Below, piece after piece: positions 1 to 5,497 of a DNA stretch of 6,353 nt. Source of the DNA: Aquitalea sp. (GTDB lineage: Bacteria > Pseudomonadota > Gammaproteobacteria > Burkholderiales > Chromobacteriaceae); contig JAFANL010000177.1 in the NCBI GenBank assembly GCA_019232735.1, positions 1 to 6,353 of the forward strand, written 5' to 3'. Within the stretch, counting starts at the first letter, position 1. Every line of letters begins with the position of its first letter. A model generated the notes under the pieces. The model did no database searches, was not told the origin of the DNA, and saw only the letters and a program-made list of their open reading frames with translations. Both the position numbers and the translations under genes were made by a program.

Positions 1-693
1 AAGGCGGCGCTGTGCGGTAATGCGTGAGTCCAGCTGGCGCAGGCTGCCGGCTGCGGCATTGCGCGGGTTGGCGAAGGTTTTGTCACCGCGCTGCAATTGC
101 TCGGCATTCAGGCGTTCGAAATCCCGTTTAAGCATCACGACTTCACCACGCACCTCCAATAGTGCCGGAGGCTGCTCCAGCGCCAGCCGAAGCGGGATGG
201 CGCGGATGGTGCGGATGTTTTCCGTCACGTTCTCCCCGCTGACACCATCGCCGCGGGTGGCGGCCTGGACCAGCAGGCCATCGCGGTAGAGCAGGCTGAT
301 GGCCAGTCCGTCGAATTTCGGTTCGGTGGCATAGCGTATCGGTGCTTCAGCCAGTTCGCGCCGTATCCGTTCGTCAAATTGCAGCAGCTCGGCATGGCGC
401 AGGGCGAAATCATCCTGCTGCATGTCGGAAAAGGCATTGCCCAGCGACAGCATGGGCACGCTGTGGGTGATCTGGCTGAATTCGGGCAGGGGGGCACCGC
501 CCACGCGCAAGGTGGGCGAGTCTGGACTTCTCAGTTCGGGGTAGTCCTGTTCCAGTGCCTGCAGTTCGCGGAACAGTCGGTCGTATTCGGCATCGGGGAC
601 GCTGGGGGCGTCCTGCACATAATATTCATGGCCATAGCGGGTTAGCTGCTGGCGCAGGAACTGGGCGCGGGCGGCGGAATCGTTGGTGGTCAT
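1..693 (-). CDS. ligA: NAD-dependent DNA ligase LigA, N-terminal part (3' end cut by window edge)
   Basis: LigA seals nicks in duplex DNA in replication and repair, using NAD+ to adenylate an active-site lysine. The minus-strand frame is open from an ATG at 691-693 to base 1, giving 231 residues of a protein usually near 670-800. Visible landmarks are the Ia-domain signature VPDAEYDRL (residues 32-40), which helps bind NAD+; the adenylation motif TEPKFDGLA with catalytic lysine K126; ATRGDGVSGENVTENI (145-160); VRGEV (181-185); and ANPRNAAAGSLRQLD (208-222). No stop or frameshift interrupts it. The OB-fold, zinc finger, helix-hairpin-helix and BRCT domains would lie beyond the window. The start agrees with the usual LigA N-terminus, but only a weak GAG Shine-Dalgarno element precedes it. 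zipA lies upstream on the same strand, with a hairpin terminator between them. The assignment is very secure. Confidence 0.97.
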   Translation of the reverse strand, partial: MTTNDSAARAQFLRQQLTRYGHEYYVQDAPSVPDAEYDRLFRELQALEQDYPELRSPDSPTLRVGGAPLPEFSQITHSVPMLSLGNAFSDMQQDDFALRHAELLQFDERIRRELAEAPIRYATEPKFDGLAISLLYRDGLLVQAATRGDGVSGENVTENIRTIRAIPLRLALEQPPALLEVRGEVVMLKRDFERLNAEQLQRGDKTFANPRNAAAGSLRQLDSRITAQRRL

Positions 694-716
694 CGTGTAG
701 TCTCAAAACAGAAAAA

Positions 717-734
717 GGCCGGCATGAGCCGGCC
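717..734 (-). terminator. Rho-independent terminator or attenuator between zipA and ligA
   Basis: A perfect 7-bp stem, GGCCGGC pairing with GCCGGCC, closes a 4-nt loop. On the minus strand it is followed directly by five T (712-716). It starts 14 bp after the zipA stop, and its T-run ends 18 bp before the ligA start codon. By form it is an intrinsic terminator for zipA. Because ligA is so close, it could instead be a partial, read-through element that lowers ligA expression relative to zipA. Confidence 0.75.
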
Positions 735-748
735 TGCGTACTGTGCGG

Positions 749-1933
749 TCAGGCAAATAGCCTGAGGGCGGCGACACTGCCTGGTGCAATGCCACGGTCA
801 TCCATGCTGCTGTAGATGTGAACCAGCTGGTCGCGAATGCGCGACAGGCCGACATCGGACAGCACGCGGCGGTTATCGTCCACCAGCTGGGCGTCAAATT
901 CAGCAGCCAGTTGCTTGGCAAACAGCACGGCTCGGTCGAATACTTCCACCCCACCCGCCACGCGTGGCACGTCAAACAGCAGCGTCAATGCCGGGAAGGA
1001 CTTGTCCAGCAGGGTGTGGAAGGTAAACGGCATCTGATCGGCCGCCATCAGCGAATACAGGGTATTGCCGGAGTCTGCCAGGTAATGGAAGGCACCATCC
1101 GGTTCCAGTTGCAGGCCACCGGCTTCGACAAAGCTGCGCAAACGGGTCCCTTCCACGGCCACGCCGGGAACTACGTTGATGCCGATCAGCACGTCGACAT
1201 CCGCGCAGAAACGATCCAGTTCACGCGCTGCCACCAGTTTCTGCTGGCGTTGCGGGAAACTGACGGCCGCGTCATGTTCTTCGGCGAAGCGCGAAACCTG
1301 CTGGCAGAAACCCGCCAGCTCCTGCTCGGTGACCGCACCGCTGCGGTCCACCATCTGCATGCCGATGTTGATCTGCTTGTAACGGGTGCCGGGCAGGGCC
1401 TCGGCCGGTTTCCACAGGCCTTTTTCGGTGCGACCTATGGTGTGGGTACGTTTGCCGACATTGAAGCGCGGCATGGCAGCCAGCTCATGGGGTTCGTGGA
1501 ACACCACTTCGGCGATGAAATCCAGGGAGGGGTCGAGCAAGGCGGCCACCAGCGCCTGATGATCGGCCGATTCAAACTGGCCGGGTTCTTCTTCGTCACG
1601 CTGTGGCATGGGTTCCGGGATGGGTGCCGGGCGTTCTGCCGGTGGCGGCGGCATGGTCAGACTGGTGTCTTCCGGGATTTCCGGCTCGAACGGTTCCTCG
1701 TCATAGCCGGCCGGCAGGTGGGCGCTATCGACCAGCACCGGCTCCATGCGGTCGGCACGTACGCCGTCCCTTACATTGTTTTTGGGGACGTTCAGCAACA
1801 CGTCGTCGTGGGCGCGCGCAAAAGCCTGGCTGGTCTTCTTGCGAAAACGCCACTCTTGAAACACGTTGAATCCGAACACCAGGGCGATGATGGCCACGCC
1901 CAATATCAGTACACCAATCTGCAATTCGCTCAT
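749..1933 (-). CDS. zipA: Cell division protein ZipA
   Basis: ZipA is an inner-membrane protein that tethers the C-terminal tail of FtsZ at the division site and stabilises the Z-ring. The 394-residue product has the family layout. A very short N-terminal tail leads into one membrane segment (about residues 5-25) and then a basic stretch, WRFRKK (28-33). A charged Pro/Glu-rich linker follows (about 75-118, with PPPPAERPAPIPEPMP). From about 135 there is a folded region, with the ZipA FtsZ-binding domain covering roughly 250-390 (INVVPG, a LADSGNTLYSL segment, LTLLFDVPRV). The extra conserved block from LDFIAEVVFHEP (137-148) to about 245 is, as I recall, typical of betaproteobacterial ZipA, which is longer than the E. 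coli protein. The start is the first ATG of the frame and puts the membrane segment at the N-terminus as expected; the Shine-Dalgarno (GGACGG) is weak. ligA follows downstream; moaA lies upstream across a 98-bp gap. Confidence 0.93.
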   Translation of the reverse strand: MSELQIGVLILGVAIIALVFGFNVFQEWRFRKKTSQAFARAHDDVLLNVPKNNVRDGVRADRMEPVLVDSAHLPAGYDEEPFEPEIPEDTSLTMPPPPAERPAPIPEPMPQRDEEEPGQFESADHQALVAALLDPSLDFIAEVVFHEPHELAAMPRFNVGKRTHTIGRTEKGLWKPAEALPGTRYKQINIGMQMVDRSGAVTEQELAGFCQQVSRFAEEHDAAVSFPQRQQKLVAARELDRFCADVDVLIGINVVPGVAVEGTRLRSFVEAGGLQLEPDGAFHYLADSGNTLYSLMAADQMPFTFHTLLDKSFPALTLLFDVPRVAGGVEVFDRAVLFAKQLAAEFDAQLVDDNRRVLSDVGLSRIRDQLVHIYSSMDDRGIAPGSVAALRLFA

Positions 1934-1968
1934 TAGGCCGTCCGCGTTAAGGCGAATAATTTGCCCAT

Positions 1969-1974
1969 AGTATA
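1969..1974 (-). promoter_or_regulatory. Putative -10 box of a zipA promoter
   Basis: The minus strand reads TATACT, five of six matches to the sigma70 -10 consensus, about 35 bp upstream of the zipA start codon. No good -35 box lies at 16-18 bp. The short inverted repeat TTGCCC/GGGCAA (1961-1966 and 1984-1989) flanks the box. This suggests zipA can be transcribed independently of moaA, but it rests on one hexamer only. Confidence 0.4.
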
Positions 1975-2031
1975 ACGAAAAGCGGGCAATTGCAGGCGGT
2001 GGCAGGCGTATTCAGCTTGCATTTACGTGCT

Positions 2032-3012
2032 TTAGCCGCCGGTCATCGACATGATGCGGATGAGTTTGCCCGGTTTTTCGCGAAATTCGTGGCGCTCGGG
2101 CTTCAGCTCTATCGCCTGGCGGATGGCATCCTCCAGGCCGGCATCGCTGATGCCAGCACGCAGCAGTGGCCGCAGTGCGAAACTTTGCTCCTGCCCCAGG
2201 CACATATATAAGGTGCCATCGACGGACAGGCGGACGCGGTTGCAACTGGCACAGAAGTGCTGGGAGATCGGGGTGATCAGACCCAGGGTGAAGTCGCCAT
2301 CGGCGCTGCGCCAGTAGCGGGCCGGGCCGCCGCCCATTTCGCTGCTCTGTGGCAACAGACCAAAGCGCTGGCGTAATTGTTCCAGCACCGGCTGCAAATC
2401 GAGATAGCCGGTGTTGCGGCCGCTGTCTCCCATCGGCATCGTTTCGATCAGGCGCAGCACGAAACCGTTGGCAATGCAGAAGCTGATCATGGTTTCGATA
2501 TCGGCTTCATTGATGCCCTTCATGGCCACCATATTGATCTTGATTGGCGACAGGCCGGCAGCCTTGGCGGCTTCCAGTCCCGACATCACCTGCGGCAGGC
2601 TGTCATGACCGGTGATCTCGTTGACGCATTCCCGGCGTAATGAATCCAGGCTGACATTCACCCGTTGGACGCCGGCGGCGTGCAGGGCGCTGGCATGGCG
2701 CGCCAGCTGGGTGGCATTGGTGGACAAGGACAGGTCTTGCAGGCCGGGCAGTGCTGCCAGCCGGCCGGCCAGTTCCGGCAGGTTGCGGCGTAGCAGCGGC
2801 TCGCCCCCGGTTAGTCGGACGCGGCGGGTGCCCAGCCGGGTAAAGGCAGCAACCACGCGTTCGATTTCATCGAAGGTGAGCCAGTTTGCCGGCTCTTCAA
2901 AATCCTTGAAACCTTTGGGAATGCAGTAGCTGCAGCGCAGGTCGCAACGGTCCGTTACCGACAGGCGTAGGTATTCGATACTGCGTCCAAAGCGATCCTG
3001 CAAGATGTTCAT
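2032..3012 (-). CDS. moaA: GTP 3',8-cyclase MoaA (molybdenum cofactor biosynthesis)
   Basis: MoaA is a radical-SAM enzyme that, with MoaC, converts GTP to cyclic pyranopterin monophosphate, the first step of molybdenum cofactor synthesis in the cytoplasm. The protein is full length at 326 residues (E. coli MoaA is about 329). The N-terminal SAM cluster motif CxxxCxxC is C23-C27-C30 in DRCDLRCSYC. The glycine-rich SAM-binding segment is TGGEP (68-72). The C-terminal GTP-binding 4Fe-4S cluster ligands are C254, C257 and C271, in the CASCNRVRLS region. The product ends in the characteristic Gly-Gly tail (MSMTGG), which in MoaA reaches into the active site. All catalytic features are intact. The chosen ATG gives the usual family N-terminus; no clear Shine-Dalgarno precedes it. 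No other moa or moe gene is in the window, so it is not part of a visible cofactor operon. It is divergent from the marR unit. Confidence 0.97.
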   Translation of the reverse strand: MNILQDRFGRSIEYLRLSVTDRCDLRCSYCIPKGFKDFEEPANWLTFDEIERVVAAFTRLGTRRVRLTGGEPLLRRNLPELAGRLAALPGLQDLSLSTNATQLARHASALHAAGVQRVNVSLDSLRRECVNEITGHDSLPQVMSGLEAAKAAGLSPIKINMVAMKGINEADIETMISFCIANGFVLRLIETMPMGDSGRNTGYLDLQPVLEQLRQRFGLLPQSSEMGGGPARYWRSADGDFTLGLITPISQHFCASCNRVRLSVDGTLYMCLGQEQSFALRPLLRAGISDAGLEDAIRQAIELKPERHEFREKPGKLIRIMSMTGG

Positions 3013-3068
3013 GATGGGACGACCGTGGTGAATTGCTGCGGCAGGCGACTGCTGGGTTGATATTGCTC

Positions 3069-3096
3069 AGAATAGCGCCAAATGTCTTTCGGTAAA
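3069..3096 (-). promoter_or_regulatory. Putative sigma70 promoter of moaA
   Basis: On the minus strand TTTACC (3091-3096) is followed after 16 bp by TATTCT (3069-3074). Each hexamer matches the -35 or -10 consensus at four of six positions. Transcription would start near 3062, leaving a leader of about 50 nt before the moaA ATG. That is too short for a molybdenum cofactor riboswitch of the kind found before E. coli moaA. This is a tentative call from motif match and position only. Confidence 0.35.
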
Positions 3097-3186
3097 AGGC
3101 GTTAGGAATTATTGTCGTTTGTATTGGTCCACTGCACTTCATGCGCAACTTCAGATGCGGGCAAGGTGTGGTTTTTTGTCGAGCTG

Positions 3187-3207
3187 ATACGAGAATGCTT
3201 CTCGTAT
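3187..3207. promoter_or_regulatory. 21-bp palindrome, candidate regulator binding site
   Basis: This is a perfect inverted repeat with 9-bp arms, ATACGAGAA and TTCTCGTAT, around a TGC spacer. It lies just upstream of the predicted marR -35 box (3211-3216), with no T-run after it, so it looks like a protein-binding site rather than a terminator. The core GAGAATGCTTCTC partly resembles a Fur box (GAGAAT-N-ATTCTC form), but the match is imperfect. It could equally be a second operator for the adjacent MarR protein or a site for an unknown factor. Confidence 0.6.
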
Positions 3208-3210
3208 GGC

Positions 3211-3240
3211 TTGTAATTTAGTTCTAATGTGAACTATACT
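3211..3240 (+). promoter_or_regulatory. Putative promoter of the marR-cytochrome b561-yceI-yceI operon
   Basis: TTGTAA (3211-3216) and TATACT (3235-3240) form a sigma70-like pair with an 18-bp spacer. The -10 matches consensus at five of six positions and the -35 at four of six. The predicted start near 3247 leaves a leader of about 21 nt before the ATG at 3268, which contains AAAAGG as a possible ribosome-binding site. This geometry is the main reason for preferring the ATG at 3268 over the GTG at 3229, which would lie upstream of the transcript start. Confidence 0.55.
3219..3236. promoter_or_regulatory. Putative MarR operator overlapping the promoter
   Basis: This is an 18-bp inverted repeat, TAGTTC - TAATGT - GAACTA, with perfect 6-bp arms. 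It fills the promoter spacer and enters the -10 hexamer. MarR-family dimers typically bind imperfect palindromes of this length inside their own promoters, so this is the best candidate for the autoregulatory site of the downstream regulator. The palindrome is seen directly; the binding partner is inferred. Confidence 0.6.
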
Positions 3241-3267
3241 TATTGGAACGAAAAGGTTGATGACGCC

Positions 3268-3735
3268 ATGAGTCATGCAAACAAGGAGCCGTCTCTGTCG
3301 GTCATTCGCGAATTGGCACGCACCTTCCAGGCTTTCGAGCAATTGTCCGCCTTTCATATCAGGCAGATGGATCTCACGCCGCCACAATTCGATGTGGTGG
3401 CGACCTTGGGTAATACGCCGGGGATGAGCTGCAAGGAGTTGTCGGAAAAAACCCTGATCACCAAGGGCACGCTGACTGGCGTGATTGATCGCCTGATCGA
3501 AAAGGGCGTTGTCAGCCGTTGTGCCCAGGAACAGGATCGCCGCAGCGTGATGGTGGCGTTGACGCCACAGGGCGAGGCACTGTTCCAGCAAGTGTTCCCG
3601 GCCCATATTGCGTATATGCGGACCGCCTTTGATTTGCTGGATCCGTCCGAGATGGCGGATTTGTGTCAGAAATTGGCGCAGCTGCGCGCTGCATTCAACC
3701 AGGTACTGGAGCAAAAGAAACATGAAATCGAGTGA
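3268..3735 (+). CDS. MarR-family transcriptional regulator
   Basis: This is a 155-residue winged helix-turn-helix regulator, the normal size for MarR. Helix 1 and the dimer interface lie at about residues 10-35. The DNA-binding helices run from MSCKELSEKT to the recognition helix TKGTLTGVIDRLIEKG (65-80). The wing has the family DRR signature at 90-92 (QDRRSVMVALTPQG), and a C-terminal dimerisation helix covers about 125-152. MarR proteins usually repress their own operon and release DNA on binding a small phenolic or lipophilic ligand or on thiol oxidation. Cysteines are C55, C85 and C133; none is at the N-terminal position used by OhrR-type peroxide sensors, so the signal is unknown. The ATG at 3268 is preferred to an in-frame GTG at 3229 because the latter lies inside the predicted operator and promoter. 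The 3' end overlaps the cytochrome gene by 14 bp, implying translational coupling and a role in controlling it. Confidence 0.9.
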   Translation: MSHANKEPSLSVIRELARTFQAFEQLSAFHIRQMDLTPPQFDVVATLGNTPGMSCKELSEKTLITKGTLTGVIDRLIEKGVVSRCAQEQDRRSVMVALTPQGEALFQQVFPAHIAYMRTAFDLLDPSEMADLCQKLAQLRAAFNQVLEQKKHEIE

Positions 3736-4267
3736 GCGTTATTCAGCACCGGCCATTGCGCTGCATTGGCTGATTGCCGGACTGATCATCGCGACCTTCA
3801 TCTGGGGGCTGGTGGTTTCCGGCATGCCGCTGTCACCAGCCAAGTTCAAATACATTGCCTGGCATAAATGGGCAGGCATCAGCGTGTTGGCGCTGGTGGT
3901 GGTCCGTCTGCTGGTGCGGGTACTGAAACGCCCGCCGGAACTGCCGGCACATATGGGCCCCATGGAGCGGCTCTTGGCGCATGGCGGACATCTGGCCTTG
4001 TACGTATTGATGTTTGCCGTTCCGCTGACGGGATGGTTGATGAGTTCGGCCTATGGTTTTCCGGTAGTGCTGTTCAAGCTGGTGCAGCTGCCGGATCTGG
4101 TGGCTCAGGATGAACAACTGGCCGCTACGCTGAAAACCGTACACGAGGCTTTGAACTGGATCATGGCTGCCTGTGTCGCAGGTCATGTGCTGGCCGCGGT
4201 CAAGCATCACGTCATCGACAAGGATGGCATGCTGTTCCGCATGAGCCTGCGCCAGCCGCGTCAGTAA
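3722..4267 (+). CDS. Cytochrome b561 (CybB/YceJ family)
   Basis: This is a 181-residue integral membrane di-heme cytochrome. Bacterial b561 proteins move electrons between quinones and other acceptors in the inner membrane; E. coli CybB oxidises superoxide and passes electrons to ubiquinone. Four hydrophobic helices are visible at about residues 11-33, 46-66, 89-108 and 142-162. The expected axial heme histidines are present: H15 (ALHW) and H48 (WHKW) in helices 1 and 2, and H141 (TVHEALNW) and H155 (AGHVLAAVKHH) in helix 4. The length is normal and no key residue is missing. The ATG at 3722 lies inside the marR coding region and is preceded by GGAG ten bases upstream, so its translation is probably coupled to marR. 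The longer in-frame opening upstream is only a shadow of marR. yceI follows after 25 bp, recalling the E. coli yceJ-yceI pair. Its electron donor and acceptor cannot be told from sequence. Confidence 0.93.
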   Translation: MKSSERYSAPAIALHWLIAGLIIATFIWGLVVSGMPLSPAKFKYIAWHKWAGISVLALVVVRLLVRVLKRPPELPAHMGPMERLLAHGGHLALYVLMFAVPLTGWLMSSAYGFPVVLFKLVQLPDLVAQDEQLAATLKTVHEALNWIMAACVAGHVLAAVKHHVIDKDGMLFRMSLRQPRQ

Positions 4268-4292
4268 ACCGTCTATTCAAGCGAGATCGAAC

Positions 4293-4844
4293 ATGAAGCA
4301 ATTGAAACTGTTACCCGTCGCCCTGCTGCTGGCAGCCCCGCTGCTGCAAGCCGCCCCCTTGGATGCGGGCAAGAGCCAGATCAATTTCACCATGAAGCAA
4401 TTGAACGTGCCGGTCACCGGCAGTTTCAAGAAATTCAGCGGCAATGTGGTGCTGGACCTGAAGAAGCCGGAAGCCGGCAAGGCCGACATCAGCATTGATA
4501 CCGCCAGCATCAGCCTGCCCACCGCCGAGGCGGTAGGCGAAGCCAAGAAGCCGGACTGGTTCAATGTGGCCAAATTCCCCGCGGCGCGCTTTGTCAGCAG
4601 CAGCATCAAGAGCCTGGGCGGCGGCAAGCTGCAAGTGGCAGGCAAGCTGACCATCAAGGGTACAAGCCGTGATGTGAGTGCGCCCTTCACGGCACATCAG
4701 GAAGGTGGCTTGACCGTGGTGGAAGGCGTGCTGCCGGTTTCCCGGCTGGCTTACAAGATTGGAGAAGGTGACTGGGCCGATACCGGCACGGTTGCCGATG
4801 AAGTACAGATCAAGTTCAAAGTGGCCGTTCCGGCCGGCAAATAA
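4293..4844 (+). CDS. yceI: YceI-family periplasmic protein, first copy
   Basis: YceI-family proteins form a lipocalin-like beta-barrel that binds polyisoprenoids; the Thermus homologue holds an isoprenoid chain, and E. coli YceI is periplasmic and base-induced. This 183-residue product has a Sec signal peptide (KQLK, then a hydrophobic core of residues 6-18) with likely cleavage after LLQA at residue 20. Mature family landmarks are NVPVTGSFKKFSGNV (38-52), the conserved DWFNVAKFPAARF block (88-100), LTIKGTSRDV (119-128) and the C-terminal YKIGEGDWADT region (154-164), followed by a closing strand DEVQIKFKV. It is clearly a different subtype from the neighbour at 4865: the DPTHT/RHLGF start and the DFGM motif of that copy are absent here. 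It lies 25 bp after the cytochrome and 20 bp before the second copy, so co-transcription is likely. An old fusion or transfer is not evident. The physiological ligand is unknown. Confidence 0.92.
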   Translation: MKQLKLLPVALLLAAPLLQAAPLDAGKSQINFTMKQLNVPVTGSFKKFSGNVVLDLKKPEAGKADISIDTASISLPTAEAVGEAKKPDWFNVAKFPAARFVSSSIKSLGGGKLQVAGKLTIKGTSRDVSAPFTAHQEGGLTVVEGVLPVSRLAYKIGEGDWADTGTVADEVQIKFKVAVPAGK

Positions 4845-4864
4845 CCCCCCAGGAGAGTGAAGTC

Positions 4865-5437
4865 ATGATGAAGAAAGCCCTGTTTGCTGCTGCGTTTTCC
4901 GCCTTTGCTGGTGCTGCTGTTGCAGCCCCGGTCAGCTATAGCGTGGACCCCACCCACACCGTAGCCCAATACGAAGTGCGCCACCTCGGTTTCTCGGTTC
5001 AGTCCGGCGTGTTCACCAAGGCAGCAGGCAGCGTGGTGCTGGATACCGAGGCCAAGAAAGGTGCCGTTGATATCACCATCGATACCAACTCGCTGCAAAC
5101 CTTCCTGGCTGCACGCGATACCCACCTGAAGAGCAAGGATTTCTTCAATGTGGCCCAGTTCCCGACCATCACCTTCAAGTCCACCGATCTGAAGTTTGCC
5201 GGTGACAAGCTGGCTGCGGTGAATGGCAACCTGACCATCCTGGGCGTGACCAAGCCGGTTACCCTGACCGTGACCAATTTTGGTGGCGGCAAGAACCCGA
5301 TGAGCGGCCAGGAAACCTATGGCGCCAACGCGGAAACCACCATCAAGCGTAGCGATTTCGGCATGAAGACCTTCCTGCCTGCCATCGCGGATGATGTGAC
5401 CCTGAAGGTGACCATCGAAGCCGTCAAAGCCCAGTAA
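4865..5437 (+). CDS. yceI: YceI-family periplasmic protein, second copy
   Basis: This is a 190-residue exported protein with a clear Sec signal peptide ending AVA-AP (cleavage about 20/21). It carries the classic YceI pattern: SVDPTHTVAQYEVRHLGFSVQSGVF (26-50), a DTHLKSKDFFNVAQFPTITF block (85-104), LTILGVTKPVTLTV (123-136) and the C-terminal IKRSDFGMKTFLPAIADDVTL signature (160-180). The fold is an isoprenoid-binding beta-barrel, and such proteins are thought to carry or protect quinone-like lipids in the periplasm. Two ATG codons stand in tandem; the first is chosen because the strong AGGAG at 4851-4855 sits nine bases before it. The gene is last in the unit and is closed by the hairpin terminator. 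With the first copy it forms a tandem but well-diverged pair, suggesting separate ligands or partners rather than a recent duplication. Confidence 0.95.
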   Translation: MMKKALFAAAFSAFAGAAVAAPVSYSVDPTHTVAQYEVRHLGFSVQSGVFTKAAGSVVLDTEAKKGAVDITIDTNSLQTFLAARDTHLKSKDFFNVAQFPTITFKSTDLKFAGDKLAAVNGNLTILGVTKPVTLTVTNFGGGKNPMSGQETYGANAETTIKRSDFGMKTFLPAIADDVTLKVTIEAVKAQ

Positions 5438-5456
5438 TCTGCTGGCGATATCAGAC

Positions 5457-5482
5457 AAAAGCCCGCGCAAGCGGGCTTTTTT
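5457..5482. terminator. Bidirectional Rho-independent terminator between yceI and tonB
   Basis: A perfect 10-bp stem, AAAAGCCCGC pairing with GCGGGCTTTT, closes a GCAA tetraloop and is followed on the plus strand by further T (to 5482). It begins 19 bp after the second yceI stop. On the minus strand the same hairpin ends in a four-T run and lies 15 bp or so after the tonB stop. It therefore can serve both convergent transcription units, with the plus-strand direction stronger. Confidence 0.9.
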
Positions 5483-5497
5483 CATCTCTGTCAGCGG

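Noticed and set aside
818..1936. A 372-codon open frame on the plus strand opposite zipA, nearly the same length as zipA.
   Set aside because: The minus-strand frame has the full ZipA layout with a membrane helix, linker and FtsZ-binding domain. The plus-strand translation is His/Gln-rich, has no recognisable domain and is a typical antisense shadow in GC-rich DNA.
1961..1989. Inverted repeat TTGCCC/GGGCAA considered as a moaA terminator.
   Set aside because: The stem is only 6 bp with a 17-nt loop and no T-run; it may at most be a weak operator around the zipA -10 box.
3013..3062. Possible molybdenum cofactor riboswitch in front of moaA.
   Set aside because: The predicted leader is about 50 nt, too short for that riboswitch class, and no set of paired stems was seen.
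3151..3723. A 190-codon minus-strand open frame opposite marR.
   Set aside because: It spans the divergent control region and the MarR gene, whose winged helix-turn-helix motif is clear; no family features are visible in the antisense product.
4751..5485. A 244-codon minus-strand open frame opposite the second yceI.
   Set aside because: It crosses the intergenic terminator and mirrors a well-supported exported YceI protein; its translation is Gly/His-rich without a known fold.
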